Shown one piece after another: positions 1 through 14,400 of a stretch of 64,000 bases of DNA. The notes under the pieces were generated by a model. The model made no database searches. It worked only from the letters and a program-made list of their open reading frames with translations, and was not told the origin of the DNA. The stretch's first letter is position 1. Every line of letters starts with the position of its first letter. A program made the translations under genes and the position numbers. This DNA comes from Parapristionchus giblindavisi (lineage: Eukaryota; Nematoda; Chromadorea; Rhabditida; Diplogasteridae): the NCBI GenBank assembly GCA_943737045.1, contig CALSFV010000055.1, forward strand, positions 310,001-374,000, in the 5' to 3' direction.

Positions 1-3000
1 AAAAAGATCAAAGATCACAATTCGAAGATCAAAGATAAAAACACAATCCCAAAGATCAATATCCTCACTTAGCAATATCACTTTCCGATTGTACAACCAT
101 CAGTCCACGTTCGCTCTTTGCATCATTATGAATATCAGATAGACGTCGGGATACATCGTTCAGAGACTACAAAGATCAAAGATCAGAGATCAACTCGATT
201 ACAGTAACCCTTACCTGTCCCTTCTTATCCTTCAGTCTAGTTTTCTCCTTTGATAGTACAAATGCAACATATCTGTGTTCACGTGATCGACGATTAAGGA
301 AAGCAGCGATCCAATCCAATGTATTAGAGATCATCTTAAAGATCAAAGATCATTCAGAGATCAAAGATCAAATATCGTACCTTGATGACGAAACGACCAC
401 AGTATACCACTTTGCTCTCATCTTCTTGAGTAACATCTTCCTCAATGATCTCATCGTCATCTAGACCCGCTTGCTGCAAGGAATACAAATAAACTTTGAG
501 AATCAAGATTACTGTATATATGGCTTATATAATATTAATCTTCACGAAATCGATTACTTCTAATCAACAATAAATCAATAAACATATAAGAGTGTAACTG
601 ACAGCAGAAGTTCCAACAGTACTAGTACGTGGAGTGACAACATTCTTCATCATCTCTTCTTTCTTATCAGATCCTGCTTCTACTCTTTTCTCTGCTTCTT
701 CAGCACTTTCCAATGTTTCCTTCATATTCAGATCTTTCGAGACAGCTGCGTATGCCAACTACAATACCATCCATCACTCATTTACTACATTCACATCTAT
801 AACTTTTTCAAACCAGATAACATTTCTATATCATATAGTATTCTAAATCAGTGGAACATTTACTCGACGCCAGCGGTGAACATTGTGGCGCCGTCGTCGA
901 CGTCGGTTTTCGTAATGCATTGGTTCCCAAGTGAAAACACAAAGGGCCCATAAATTTGATATATAATAATATATTTATCTTCTCATACTAAGTAAACAGG
1001 TTACTACAGTAACCTTATGGACGCTCAGGGTATTTTTCACGTTGGACCCAAAACACTACGAACACCGACGTCAACGTCACATTATACCGCGCTGTCATCG
1101 GACTTCCTGAAGGCGTCAAGCAAATGTTCCCCATATTTTTTATTAAACAAACTTACTTGAGTAGGATCTAGTTTGTTGAATTCACTCGCTCCAGGATCAA
1201 CCTGAATATCAATCAATCAATCAATCGTTGATATCAATCAATCAACCATATGAGAACTATAATCTATAATACATACCTCAGGTACGAATGTTTCTTTATC
1301 CTTCTTGAGTTCATCAGCTTCAGGATCATAATCGAACATATAGTAATCTCCCGCTCTCTTCGCTATAAACAATCAATCAATAATTCATTCGAATCTCTTC
1401 ATTATCTCACTTGCATTACTGCTAATCAGCGCAAGTTGTTCATAGGCATGTCTTATCAAAAGGGAAAGGTGCACGATAAATCAGAATAAATGTCCCTTCT
1501 TGTACACAAATACAAGAGGTGAAACATATCGCAATCATTCCTTCTGATAAGTCATCCCCCTTCTCTCTATTGGCAATTGTGTTGAAGGCAGAGCGGATGA
1601 GTGAGAACAAAAAGATCATATGATAGAGAGATAGAATGAAAAGGTCAAAAGATCAAAGATCAATATTCTCAGCTAAGCTTCCCGCTCACATGTATAGGCA
1701 ACCAAAGAATGGATAGGCAATCGGAGAGATGAAGACAGATACGGCAATCTACAGAAGGAGGATAAGGATATAGGATAATGATAATGTTAAGAGGAAATGA
1801 GTGATTAGCAGAGCTTGTCGAGTGTTGTTTAGTAAGTATAAGACATCTCCTCCATTTTGATGATTATAACTCATATCAATCATGCAGTATAACACAGACG
1901 ATCCATGCATCTGAAGATAACCCAGGAGAAGGCGTGATAGGTGTAGACTGGCTTGCTGCAGCGACAGAGGCGTACTCAAGATAGCAAGAGGCTACCGTAG
2001 TCAGACACGGCATGACAGGCTACGGTATACCAAATACACCACCCGTACCAAGTTCAACATATTCCACATGGTCGAAATCATCCTCATCATCATCGATGGA
2101 ATAACGATAATTGTATGAAGGAAGAGGATCATCTTCATACGAATCTAATGAAGGACGAAGACGATGTCGTCCTCTCATATCATCTGTCAGTATGATTAAA
2201 ACACTTTGAGATCAGATACAAATACGAGTGCTGAAACATGAAATCACAAGGCTAATCTATGGCTATGACAACGATATTAACAGTGAGAGTACTCAAGCAT
2301 GCTACTAATCAATAATATGTATATTTAATTTTTAATGGATGTGCAAATTAATCAGACCAACAACTACTAATACAAGAAGTAAATGGAGACGGAGAGACCC
2401 AGATGCGAAGAATTCAGAGAGAAAACTGTAGAAGACACGTGCTGATAGACAAGATGATGGAATGAGAAAGATCAAAGATCAATAATTTAAGCAATAATAA
2501 TTGTATTACAGTACCTTTTCCATAAGTATCAGGCTCCACGATATCTGCGTGATCCTGGTCCTTTTGAAGTTTCTCATATCTAAAAATAATATTATATTTG
2601 ATTTAGCATTTAAGCAAATTTAGTGTCAATATACCGAGCGCTAGATTATATGGATCAGTTATGTAACAAATACATAGGGGGGGAACCAAAAATCACCAAC
2701 ACACACAACTAATCAATAATGTGATAAAATAATAAAAAAAAGGGAAAAAGCGAGCGTAAAAGTATCTATATAGAACTAGACATATGCGACTACAAAGCAC
2801 AATCAATACATGTACGACACTGATTATTGATTGTTTAGCATACCATGAAGTGTATCTTACCGTAATCGAGTTCTGCAAACAAGGTGAATTTTGAGTTTCA
2901 CGCGATTCATAAAATATAAAATATTTGTTGATAGATACCTCTCCCTGATGGCTTTAGTCCTTCTTCTGATATCATCAAACTTCTTCGACTGTTGATCCTC

Positions 3001-5405
3001 TTGTTCCTTCATTTCCTTCTCAATCAATTGATTCGATAGAACAGCTCCTCTAAAGAATCAAAAGCCCAATCATACCGTAATCAAGAGGAACTGCGAATAA
3101 TCGATATCACTACCGTACCTGTTAGCAAGCACAATCTCTGATCGGAATTCCGTAATTGCGTATTGGAAATACCACGAGCACAGAACACGAATCTGTAATG
3201 AGAATGATTGAATATAGATCACAATATATGTGAGCTTAGTGATTACTTATACAAATAGTGTATTGATTGATTCATCATATTGGTTCGATAGATATCTTAA
3301 TAAATCCTTAAATAATTTCATACTTGGAAGATGATGAATCCAAGGGCGAATGTGTCATATCCAATGTTGGCTTCAGCATCTTTCACATCACAAGTACCGG
3401 CTGATATGAATATTGATTCATTCATATTGATACATTGATTGTAAGAATCGATAGATCAAATGAGCGTCGTGAGATATCGGGAATAAATGTCACCAAAAGA
3501 GAGAAAAATAAACCCTTCCGAAAAGAATAAACAATAAAGGCTATTCTGACTGGAATCCTAAACCAACGTGACTATAATGAAACTGACGAGGAACATGAAT
3601 TGAACAAGATGACTGTCAAAGATATCAGGAAGGTTCAAAACTTCCAATATGCTCACAATCGATTCGCACATATAAAAACCGAGACATTTGCCTTTTACAG
3701 TGCTCCCAAGATAAAATACTAATTCCCTTTCGCTTTTCCCGAGTGCTTTTTCCCAGAAAGAAAACTAAGACCACATAAGAATATCAATTTTCATACTTGA
3801 TACAGCTAGATCATTGATCTTCACATTTTGTGCAACACATTGGATGGCGAATAGTTGTCGAACGATACAGAGACCAGAGTTATCTGACATATTCACTGAA
3901 CATCCAACCAACTGAAATAATATAATTCAAGGTCAAAATCAATAATATTATGAAAATATAACGGAAGACTTATCATCGGTTCATTCGTTTCACTCAATAC
4001 TCATGATACTTTCACTCACAAACCAAATTATTTCATCTAGAATGATTTCACTTGGGAATCAAAGAAGCGATGTGTGATACAAATAATGTACACTTATACC
4101 ACGCTAGGATTGATCTACAGAAAATCGATAATGTTAACCTGTAGAGCAGTTTTCAACATGATTACGACAGAAGTATACGCGAGAACCAATTTCCATCTAA
4201 AATTTATCAATTGGAGCATGAATAAAGCGACACATCAAAAATTTAAATGAATGAATGAATATTAATGTATCTTTTAATAAATAATTAAATTGTTTACCTG
4301 TATAGTGTCAGTTTGTGATTCTTCATGAGATAGAGATTGTTACCTTCCCATAACATAGACAACGATAGTACCATATATCCTGAATAAATCAATCCATTAA
4401 TATCAATCTGACAGACTACGATAGATCGAAAGATACAGTATACCTAAAGCGAAAAGTGAAGTTCCTCCAAGACCGGCAATAAGCACCATCAAAAGTGTCA
4501 CCCAGTGGCCATACTAAAGATAAATTAGTCAATCAATAAATGTAAGAGTACTGTATCAGTGGAATATTGTGTCAGTGGCAATCGATATCAAAATGAAAAC
4601 GTACTTGGAAGATGAAAATCTTTGCATAATCGACAAAACTTCGTTGTTTAGCGATGAAATCATAATGAGGATTGTCAGGAAGAATAGCGAATTGATGACC
4701 GACGTAGATTGACTAAAAGATACAATAAATCGATAAATCGATAAAAGCAATAATCAATCAATAAATAGAATATTCGAAATGTATCGATCATACGTGGGCA
4801 CCACTGCCGCTAGCGGCAATACACCCCCGATTTTTGGTACCCGACCCCCCGATTTTCAAAAAAAATCACTCAAAATGACGTATAAATACTCCATTTTTTG
4901 CGTCCGACCCCTCCGATTTTCATTTCCAGCGGCAATGTCTGCACACGTATGGTATCGATCGCTCGGCAAACCTTATTGTTTCCAGCAGGGTGGTCATCAG
5001 ATTCCTCGCCAAATACGTACATCTACAAAATATTGATTATGTAACCATAAAATAATCAATAAACAAATGCTCAAAAGACACGAAAAGGACAGTCTCTTCA
5101 CTATTTTTCTCTACTTTACGTCACTTTTAAAAACCTCATAATCGACAAAATACATACCTGACAGGCTACAGAGACAAGAGCCAAGAAATCAGCAACAAAG
5201 TAATATCCAGCCCATGAAACATCATATCGAGGAAGATTGAATAACATTGAAAGAGCATTCAATCCCCTATCATTGAAATCCCATGGATACTCTGAATGAA
5301 AATACATAAATCAATATCGATCAATAATCACACTTTAATAAGACTTATTTAGCCTATCTATAACATCCCCTAATTGAAGGAATAAAGAATATAATAATAA
5401 TAATA

Positions 5406-5446
<41 letters not shown>

Positions 5447-8400
5447 AACTGACTGATACACTCCTGAGGTGGTAGACCAACATGCATGGCATACTGTAGA
5501 GGGAATATGATCGCTAGATATATGAGAAGAATGGGCCAAATGACACGAATGAGAGGACGAGGACTGAATGATAAAGGGGGCATTTAAGATAGAACTAGTG
5601 ACTCATAGTATCAAACTATGATCAAATCAATAATAGAATAAATCAATTAAGGCCATTTACTATCGGAAAGAAAAAAAGAAAATACTGTATACCTCAATAC
5701 AATAGCAATGATGAAAAGAGAAGTGATAACAGCAATTGCATCCATTCTACACCAAATATGAATAGCCATAAAGATGATCGAGACCTAGATTACGAGATCA
5801 AAGAATAAAGATCAAAGACCAAAGATCACTTACTTCAACTCCAAACTTGTAGAAGGCATAGTCGGCAAACCATTTACAGAATGATGCCATGTCTTTGTCC
5901 AAGAGAAGAGGAGATTGATTGGGAAACACAAGACCACGACCAATATCAGGCTGAAGGGAATCAAGGATGGCATAGATCAAAGATCAAAGATCAATCTTAC
6001 CCTCGTTTCTCCATTGGCAGCTCGTGCGTACAATCGTCGATAGAAGACAACGGATTGAATGGCAAGAAGAAGGATCGATATGATCAATTCCTGATAAGAG
6101 AATAATCAATATTATGGTAGATCAATAGAAATATAGAGAATATAGAGAAAGGGAAGAGGAACGTATCCCAAAGCATACCAATCCCATTGTTCCAGAGCAA
6201 CACACAATCAACATTTGAAATACATAACATAAATACCCATAATAAGAAATAAATCCCAATAGTAGTCTTGCTAATTCGACTAAAATTCTCGAATATTTTC
6301 GGTTGACTGGCAGATCTAGTCGAGAATAAAAAAAGAGGAATTGTTCGAAAATAAGTCACTAAAATGAAAATATTCGAGGATTTAAGTTGAATAAACAACA
6401 CTAATCGATACACTTATAGTTGCATACCCTCACACTTCCATCTCCATAATAAAGTAGAGTGTACAGAGATTTTGAATGATTCTGAGACATTTAGAGATAT
6501 CAAAATACATATCTAACACATTAGACTGGGATGAATAAAACTTTGAAGATTGTGGTAATCAATAATATCTACCTTAACGAGATTGAATGTATTAGGATCC
6601 TTTCTGAATCCCATCCATTGTAGGAAAGTAGTCGTATGATTATTAACACAATCATCGTCAGTGAATGGAGTAACCATATTCTCATTGAAGAAGGATAACT
6701 GAAAAAAAGAGATTTTTGTAATAAATAAATCTGTTGGAGTAATCAATACATTTATTCCCCATAATGGTTGTAGAAATATCTACCAGATATGCAGTCATTC
6801 GGAATGTGCTTTTTTCAGGGTACAAAAAAAATAAGACTCGGCATATTTTCAGGTCATTCTGATCTCTTCTGATCTATCAACATCAATAAATCAATAAAAC
6901 AATAAAACTTACTTGGAATATCATCTTGCATAATGCATATGCAGATAGATATGAGCATACAAGAAGCGAGAATAGATTTGATGCCTTCCTTGGTAGACAA
7001 ACAGCAAGGGAAATGAGAACGAGAAGAGGAACATAGAGGGCAACTGATGCATCCTGTCCTCCACTTCCAGTCGTTGTTGTGATTATGATTACTATCAATA
7101 GGAACACCAATTTGGAGATGTGCACCTTCAAAGTTCAAAGATCAACATACAGTAATCCAATAGAAAAGTTCAAGAACACGATAATGAATCAACAAATCAA
7201 CCGTACCTCAGCAATTTTCCATATAATATCAATCGCTTCTCCAATCACTCGTCCGATTTTGTCATTCAATTTCTCTGAAACAATTAGAATCATCTCTTCT
7301 CACAATATATTCCAAAAAAATCCAGTCCCAGCGTTATAGTCACTACTCAAAGATCAAAGACCAATCCCTCATGCCTCCGTAACCCATGCCATTTCACTTC
7401 ATATAATGAACACTCATTATCTTTCAGTAACCAATCAACTAAACTACCCTCTTCACATTCTCCGATATCCACTCAGATAACCATTATGATCTACAGCTTC
7501 TCAATCAATCAATCAATCAATAATCTCACCCCAATCTTTATGATCTACCACAGGTCGACTCTTTCTCCATTGTGGTTTAGCATTGGATGGTCGTGTTCTT
7601 ATAATGGGTGCTTCATCTCCAACTTCATATTGACCATAGTCCAATTCTAATTCAGGAGGGGGTGAATGGTCTATGGGTGGTCGGAATTCAACTACTCCCC
7701 CTCCTCCTACTCCATCATCATCTATATTGTCTTCTCGTTGATTTGATGATGAAGATGAAGAGGAAGAAGGAGATGAATAGGACAACTCCTTCAGAGGAAT
7801 ATCATGATCATCTACTGTCGATGATGATGGACCAATTCCATCCGAGGGATGGGATGACGACATCCTAGTTGTCCCTTTCTATCTTTATCTATAGTAGTTC
7901 GTAATCTTTCCAATATAGTAATGGAGGAATGATGATGACGTTTATGATTATAGTGGATGGTAGATGGACTAAAACGAAAGCGATTCGTGATAGATTAAGT
8001 AAAGAAGGGGGCATAGAATAAATCTCTCATTCTTCGAGGGGGTTAAGGGTGAAAGGTGTGATAAGTGAGATAAAGATTAAAGATAAAGATGAGGTCAAGA
8101 GAAGATCAGAGAATAAGAAGAAGATGATATTGATAAAGTAACTACTGTAGAGCCAAGAATAGGAAAGTTTAAGCAAACTTTAGGCAAAATGTAACGACTT
8201 CGAAACAGAAAGATTCCGATACACAATTGCAAGTACATAGTATAACTACACATTTTTTAAATGCTGGAAAAGATACAGGATGATCCATATGGGAGAGGGG
8301 AGTATGTGGGAGGAAGAAGGAGTAGTCGATACAACATATATATGAGAAGAATGAATGAATAGAAGAGAAAATGACTAATCCTTCCGTTGATTCACTTATT

Positions 8401-11400
8401 TCACACATCTTATCATTACATTTGGGAAATAGGAAATACAAGAATAAAGGAAGTGAATAGGATGAATAACTACTACAGTTACAGTTTACAGTTTATCACT
8501 CTTTCTCAAGATTAGACTAAGATATCGAAAGAATAATATGAGTGAATACTATAGATAGATCAATACTCACACAGAAAATTCTCTTAAATATAAGAAATTG
8601 AAATAAGAAATTGATTTCTTACAATACGTTCTCCGAAATTGAATTTCTTACTTTTTATAAGAGATTTAATTTCTTATTGCCGTAAGAAAATGATTTCTTA
8701 TAAAATATAAGAAATCTATTTCTTATTCCTCGCTACGATATTTTTAAGAATTCAATTTCTTATATTTTTTCCCTGGCCACTACAGAATATATTATTGATT
8801 GATTAATACTGATAATTCTGCTGCTTTGTATATGCTTATTCCAATACTAGAAATGAAAACTCTTTATTTGAACAGGGCATATCAAGATAAAAGGAACTAC
8901 AACATCACATGGAATACAAAAACGTAATTGATTTGGGTGAACGAAGACAAATTAAATGAGAAGGCAAATAATATGAGATTATACTTTAAACATGTTATCT
9001 TCGTGTGAGACAGAATCGACGTCCATTCTCTTCCATATCATACTCAACAATAACAGGAACTTCATTACATATAAGAATTACTCCATCAGAGATTGAAGAT
9101 GCCTCAGTGAAATGATTCACGTATTTAATTGGACGGCTTCTTTACTACTATCGAAATACCTCCCTGAAACGATGTTATTATCGATTTATGAACTAATCTA
9201 GGTAGCAAACCTTCTCATCATGAGCATTGTTAGTGCTAGAATAAGTGACAACTAAAAACAGTATCTCCATTTCCAGTAAAAGTCACTCCAGTCTATAATG
9301 TACATATAAATATTAAGCTTTCATTTGAAATAAAACTCCAACCTACTTAGTGGCAGTAATATTAAGAGAGTTAGATAACATTGAAAGATCCTTGAAAGTC
9401 GCTTGGATTTCCGCTGAAGGCATCGAGATTACTACAGCGTAATCCTGATCAGGGATACCAAGATATTCCATATCGATATCAATAATTTTAACAGTAACAT
9501 CCTATAAAATCATTTTATACATAACTTATATATTAACAGACATTAAATTACCTGAGTCTTGTCCCTCTTAGTGACACAGAATGAAAAATGTAGCACTCCT
9601 CCATTATCATCATGTAGGTATCGTTGTTAGTGCACTTGAGGGTCTCACTTATGTTGATCAAGCTCATTCCAATGTTGAAACTACGATCATATCGATAAGT
9701 ATCGAATAGACCCACCTACAAAGAAGATCTCATTATGTGAACAATGAGAAACTGTTATACCTAGATAAACGAGAGCGACATGGAATGAATCCTTGAAGAC
9801 AAATAGCCGATAACGACCAACCAAGGAACACCAAATACTAGTTTCTTGATAGCTTCAACAGTCTTCTTGCTTGAGGGCTTGTGGGTGGGCAGCATTAGCG
9901 AGCTTGGCTTCAAACGTTTCGCAACTGTTCTGCAACAAATCGATGTTATTCAACTAAATACGTGGTGAAAACGGAGTAACTACATGCTGTAACATAGAAG
10001 AGTAACGAGTATAACGAACAAGAAAACGATGTGAAAACGACGTAGCAACAGCACGAAAAATAGATCTGTTTGAAGGCCAAATTTTCCCGCAATTATTACG
10101 TATGCATTGTTGCGCACAACAAATAAGTAACACAACATTTGGATCATTGACTAACGTTATTCCAAAGTTAATCCATGGAATTAATTATTTAAAAAAAAGA
10201 AAATAAAAAAAACGAAAATAAATTAAATATAAGAAATTGAAAAAGTAAGAAAATTCAGAATTTCTCTTAAAAATAAGAAATTCAAAGGCAATTTTCTTAA
10301 ATATAAGAAATATGAAGAATAAGAAATGTATTTCTGACATTAAAATCATCATGCATTTCTTATTTATAAGAAATTCGAAGATAAGAAATTGATTTCTTAT
10401 TGTAAACTCCGCCCCTTTCTTGTATTATTTCTTAAAAATAAGAAATATAAGTTATAAGAAATTGAAAAGTAAGAGAATTTTCTGTGTGAGTAGAATGAAT
10501 TAATAAAGTAAGATATGAAAAGTGTGAGTTAGAAGAATAATAATGGATGAAAGAAACAAGGAGGATGTGTGATGGAAAGTGATACTAGAAGAAAAAGATC
10601 ATGAAGAATAGGAAAGAGGAGATGGGGAGGAAGAGTACAACTCATAGTAGATCATAGACATGGGAAGATGAAGAGGGAGGGGAGGGGAGAAGGAGGAGAG
10701 GAGGGGAAAGGAAGGGTAAGAGATAGAAAAAGATTGATGAGATCATTGCATAGCATAAGCAGGACAACCGAGATTAGAGAATGATTAGTGATACTTGCAT
10801 GATATGATACATATACTCATATTGATAGTCTAGATGGATATTCATACATCAAAGATGCGACAACAAGTAAATGAGAGCTTGAGGAGTAAAAGTGAGGGGG
10901 GATATGATCATATAAAACCTCACAACCTTCGCATGAACTTGTCTTTAACTACAACTTGCGTGTTTCAGATTGGACTGATCTATACGGGATGGCTATAACC
11001 GATAAATAAATGGAGTACGTGAAAAGATATCAACCCTGCCACAATCCACTCTTCTCATCCTTCTATTTTTCTTCTTCAGAAAGATGATAGCATTACAACT
11101 CCAGAATGACAGACAATAAAGTATATATAGAATACACACATATGTAACCAAGCAAGAAGAAGTTTGGAATAAAATGACGACGGAACGTCAACATATGAAG
11201 ATGTGAGAGAGGAGGAGGAAAGAGGGAGAGGGAGAGAGTCTCTATAACCAGAGATCGAAATGAACAGAATAGGTAGGAAGTGAAAGAATGAATGAGAGAA
11301 GGTAAGATCTTTAAAAGGAGTGAAATGGATGGAGGGAAAGAGTAAGAGAATTGGTTGATCGATTAGAATGGAAGAGATACCGAAAGAGTACAGAGATATA

Positions 11401-14400
11401 GATAGGAATGAGTAAGAATATCACAAAAAAAAAGATGGAGAGAGGTAGAAGTAGAGATAAGGGAATATGGAGAGGTAGGATAGAAAAGGGGAGACCAAAC
11501 GTGGAATAAGACACACTTGATCTGTTGACAGAAGGGGAGACTAAGATGGAAAAGGTGAGCTAATCATAAGTTATACTCTCTGCCTTTTTGGGATGGCCAA
11601 TATTTGAAAAGTTTGATCAGAAAAATGGTTTGAAATAATGCCAAAACACCAAATTCCTGACCATGCACTTTTAAATACTGACTATACCAAAATGACAGAA
11701 CTGTCTAGATATTTGATAGATAGAAGAGATAACAGAGATCTCGTTTTCCAATCTCGAATCGTGTTCAATTCTATCTATCTCTGCTCTCTACTGGGAATAC
11801 AAAGAGAAATTAGTAAAGAAAGTAAGAACAGTGAGCGAAGAATTAGAACGGAAAAAGTGAAATCTCCCCTCAATTTCGTTGATCGATCGAATGATATTGA
11901 TTGATTCGAAGAAGAAGAAAATGATCAAGTGATTTGAGGAACAAAACAACGATGATGACGTTTATGATAACCAAATAAATAAGAGACGATAGAGGAGAGG
12001 AAAGATATCATAAACAAATGATCAAGAAGAGAAAGAGAATGAAGTAGAGGATGGAGATAGATAATTTGAAAGTGAGAAAGGGTCAATGAGGTAGAAAAGG
12101 AAGAGGAGAAGAAGAGATAGGGAAAAGATAAAGATAGACGAAAGGAAGAGATGGTCAAAATAGGTATGGTGCTTATCTAAACTATCAACGTGGTGATTCC
12201 CCCCATTTGAACCGAGGTCGATGTAGAAGTAGAAGAAAACGAATAAAGGAGACAACAGGGACAAAAGAGAGACACAATACCGTTAACGGTTTGGAGAGTT
12301 TCATGGAGAGAGAGAAGAAGAGGGTCAGAGAAAGAGAGTGTATACATGGAATGGAATAAAAACAGAGAGAGATATACACATCATAATGATTGTAGACAGA
12401 GAATGATAGGAAATAGAAAGGAGACTGATTGATTGGCTACTGAATACAAGAACAAACAAAGATATGAAAGATGGATAAAATATGGATCGATAACAAATCG
12501 ATTATATGACATGAAATGAATGGATAGATAGAACAGTTTCTATTTGACAGCTGAGATGACAAATTGAAAGATGGAATGGAAATGGGAGATGAGAAGGATG
12601 GGAAAAGAAGAAAAGGATGAAGAAGAAATGATGGAGGATGACTCATTCGTACAATTCATACAAGGAGATCATCGTGATGATGAACAAATATTTAATCGAT
12701 AAATGAATGATCTAATCGATTAACAGTCAATGATGACACAAAGTGCGAACAAATATGAAGTGAACGAAGAGTGAGAGGGAGGAATGGGATGGAGAGGAAA
12801 GGGGGGAGTATAGATATTGATAAGAACTGGTGGACATTATCTATAGAATACAAGAGAGCACAGAAACATACGGGAGAGATAAAAGAGAGAGACAAATGGA
12901 TAAGAGTAGTACACAAATATCCCCTAGATTCTTTGACTATATTATTTTTATTATATTATTTTGATAATTTTTCAACAAAAATTCTAGCAAAAGTATAGTA
13001 AATATGAAGAACGATAAGTTTGTGCGGAATACAACAAAAAGAGAGTGACTACTTCGAGTATACGGGTATCGATTTGTCCAAAAACGGGAACGTTTTATCT
13101 GAGCGTAGACAAACACAAACGAGAACGGATGGTGGTTAGTGATCATTCTCATGTAGAGATACTATGAGATAGATGAATCGAGAGTTAGAGGATATGGAGA
13201 TAAAGAACAAATCAATCAATAAACCATCAAAACGATATTCAATCTTACAAGGGAACTATTTAACCTTACCACAAAATTCTCCAATTTTGACACCCTGGCG
13301 TAAATCTACATGGAAAAAGGTTTCTAAAAAGTTAAATCAAAAGTTCCACATTCGCGTTTTAAGTCCTTTTTCGGGCCTCTGAAAATGCACTGGATTTGCC
13401 CAAAAAAATTCCAAAAAACACTAAAAGGCGCAGATAGCCAAAAATGTTCACAAATGGCCATAAATAGACAAAAAGTAGACCCAAAGAGGGTCAAAATGGC
13501 AAAAAAATGCCCAAACAGGCCCAAAATAGCCTAAAAATGCTCTTTTCAGATGCCCGAAACAGGCCTTAAAACGCGAATGTGGATCTTTTGACCTAACTTT
13601 TTAGAAACCTTATTCCATGTAGATTTACGCCAGGGTATCAAAATTAGAGAATTTTGTGGTAAGGTTAAATAGTTCCCTTGTTAGATGACAAGAAGAACGT
13701 CTGAATATACTTACAGAGGATAGAGAGAGGTAGAGAAAGAGTTCAGAGATAGACTCATCTCATCATGCTTACTCATACTATGGAGTAGTGATAGAGATAG
13801 ACAGAGATCCCTAGTGCAATCAGAGATAGAGAGTAGATATGAGAGAAAATAGCTGCAAAAAACACTTACTCTCTATCTCTATTTCCACACATCTAGATCA
13901 AGAAAGCGAATCGACTTCAGTTCTTACCATTCCAATAAGTAAACATTCATATGACAACAAAATCTATCTCTCTAGTACAAATTGATTTCATCCATTCTAT
14001 AATATTCCATCAGAACGGAACGGATTCTACTGGAGTAGAATATAAAACAATGAGAGTGAGTATTCTCTTCTAGTCATTAGAGGAGATGACTCATCCTCCC
14101 TTCCCCCGTTCGTTCTTTTCCGTTTCACTCTCACCACCTTATCATCAATTCTAAATATCAATATCTAAACAATCATCTGATCATGTCTATCATTAACTCA
14201 CTCATATTTCACACATATCTCATACAATACCAGCTACCCATTCTAACAAATTATCAATCAATATCCATACTACATGAGCTACCGTATACCAGGAAAAGAC
14301 AGATACCGTAACACATAATCTCTACTTACTTCTAGGTGCTTGTTGTTGTGATGTTCCCGGTTGATCGCCCTCTTGTCTTCCACTATCTGCTCTTCTACTG

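Larger units (their letters stand above)
7815..14334 (-). other. 6.5-kb Piezo intron with transposon insertions
   Basis: This stretch separates the exon at about 14335-14400 from the exon starting at 7814. It holds the 1.9-kb inverted-repeat element with the PCNA copy (8564-10492), a 433-base MITE (13248-13680), and long purine-rich sequence on the plus strand (about 10500-13200, mostly AGA and GGA runs). I see no convincing host exon in the rest. The ORFs on the minus strand of the purine-rich part are Ser/Leu/Phe-rich and follow from base composition. Confidence 0.7.

Noticed and set aside
7608..7868. 86-codon plus-strand ORF opposite the Piezo exon
   Set aside because: It is the antisense shadow of a Ser/Asp-rich coding exon on the minus strand.
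11311..12916. Several minus-strand ORFs rich in Ser, Leu and Phe
   Set aside because: They reflect long purine tracts on the plus strand; no splice-linked protein family pattern was seen.
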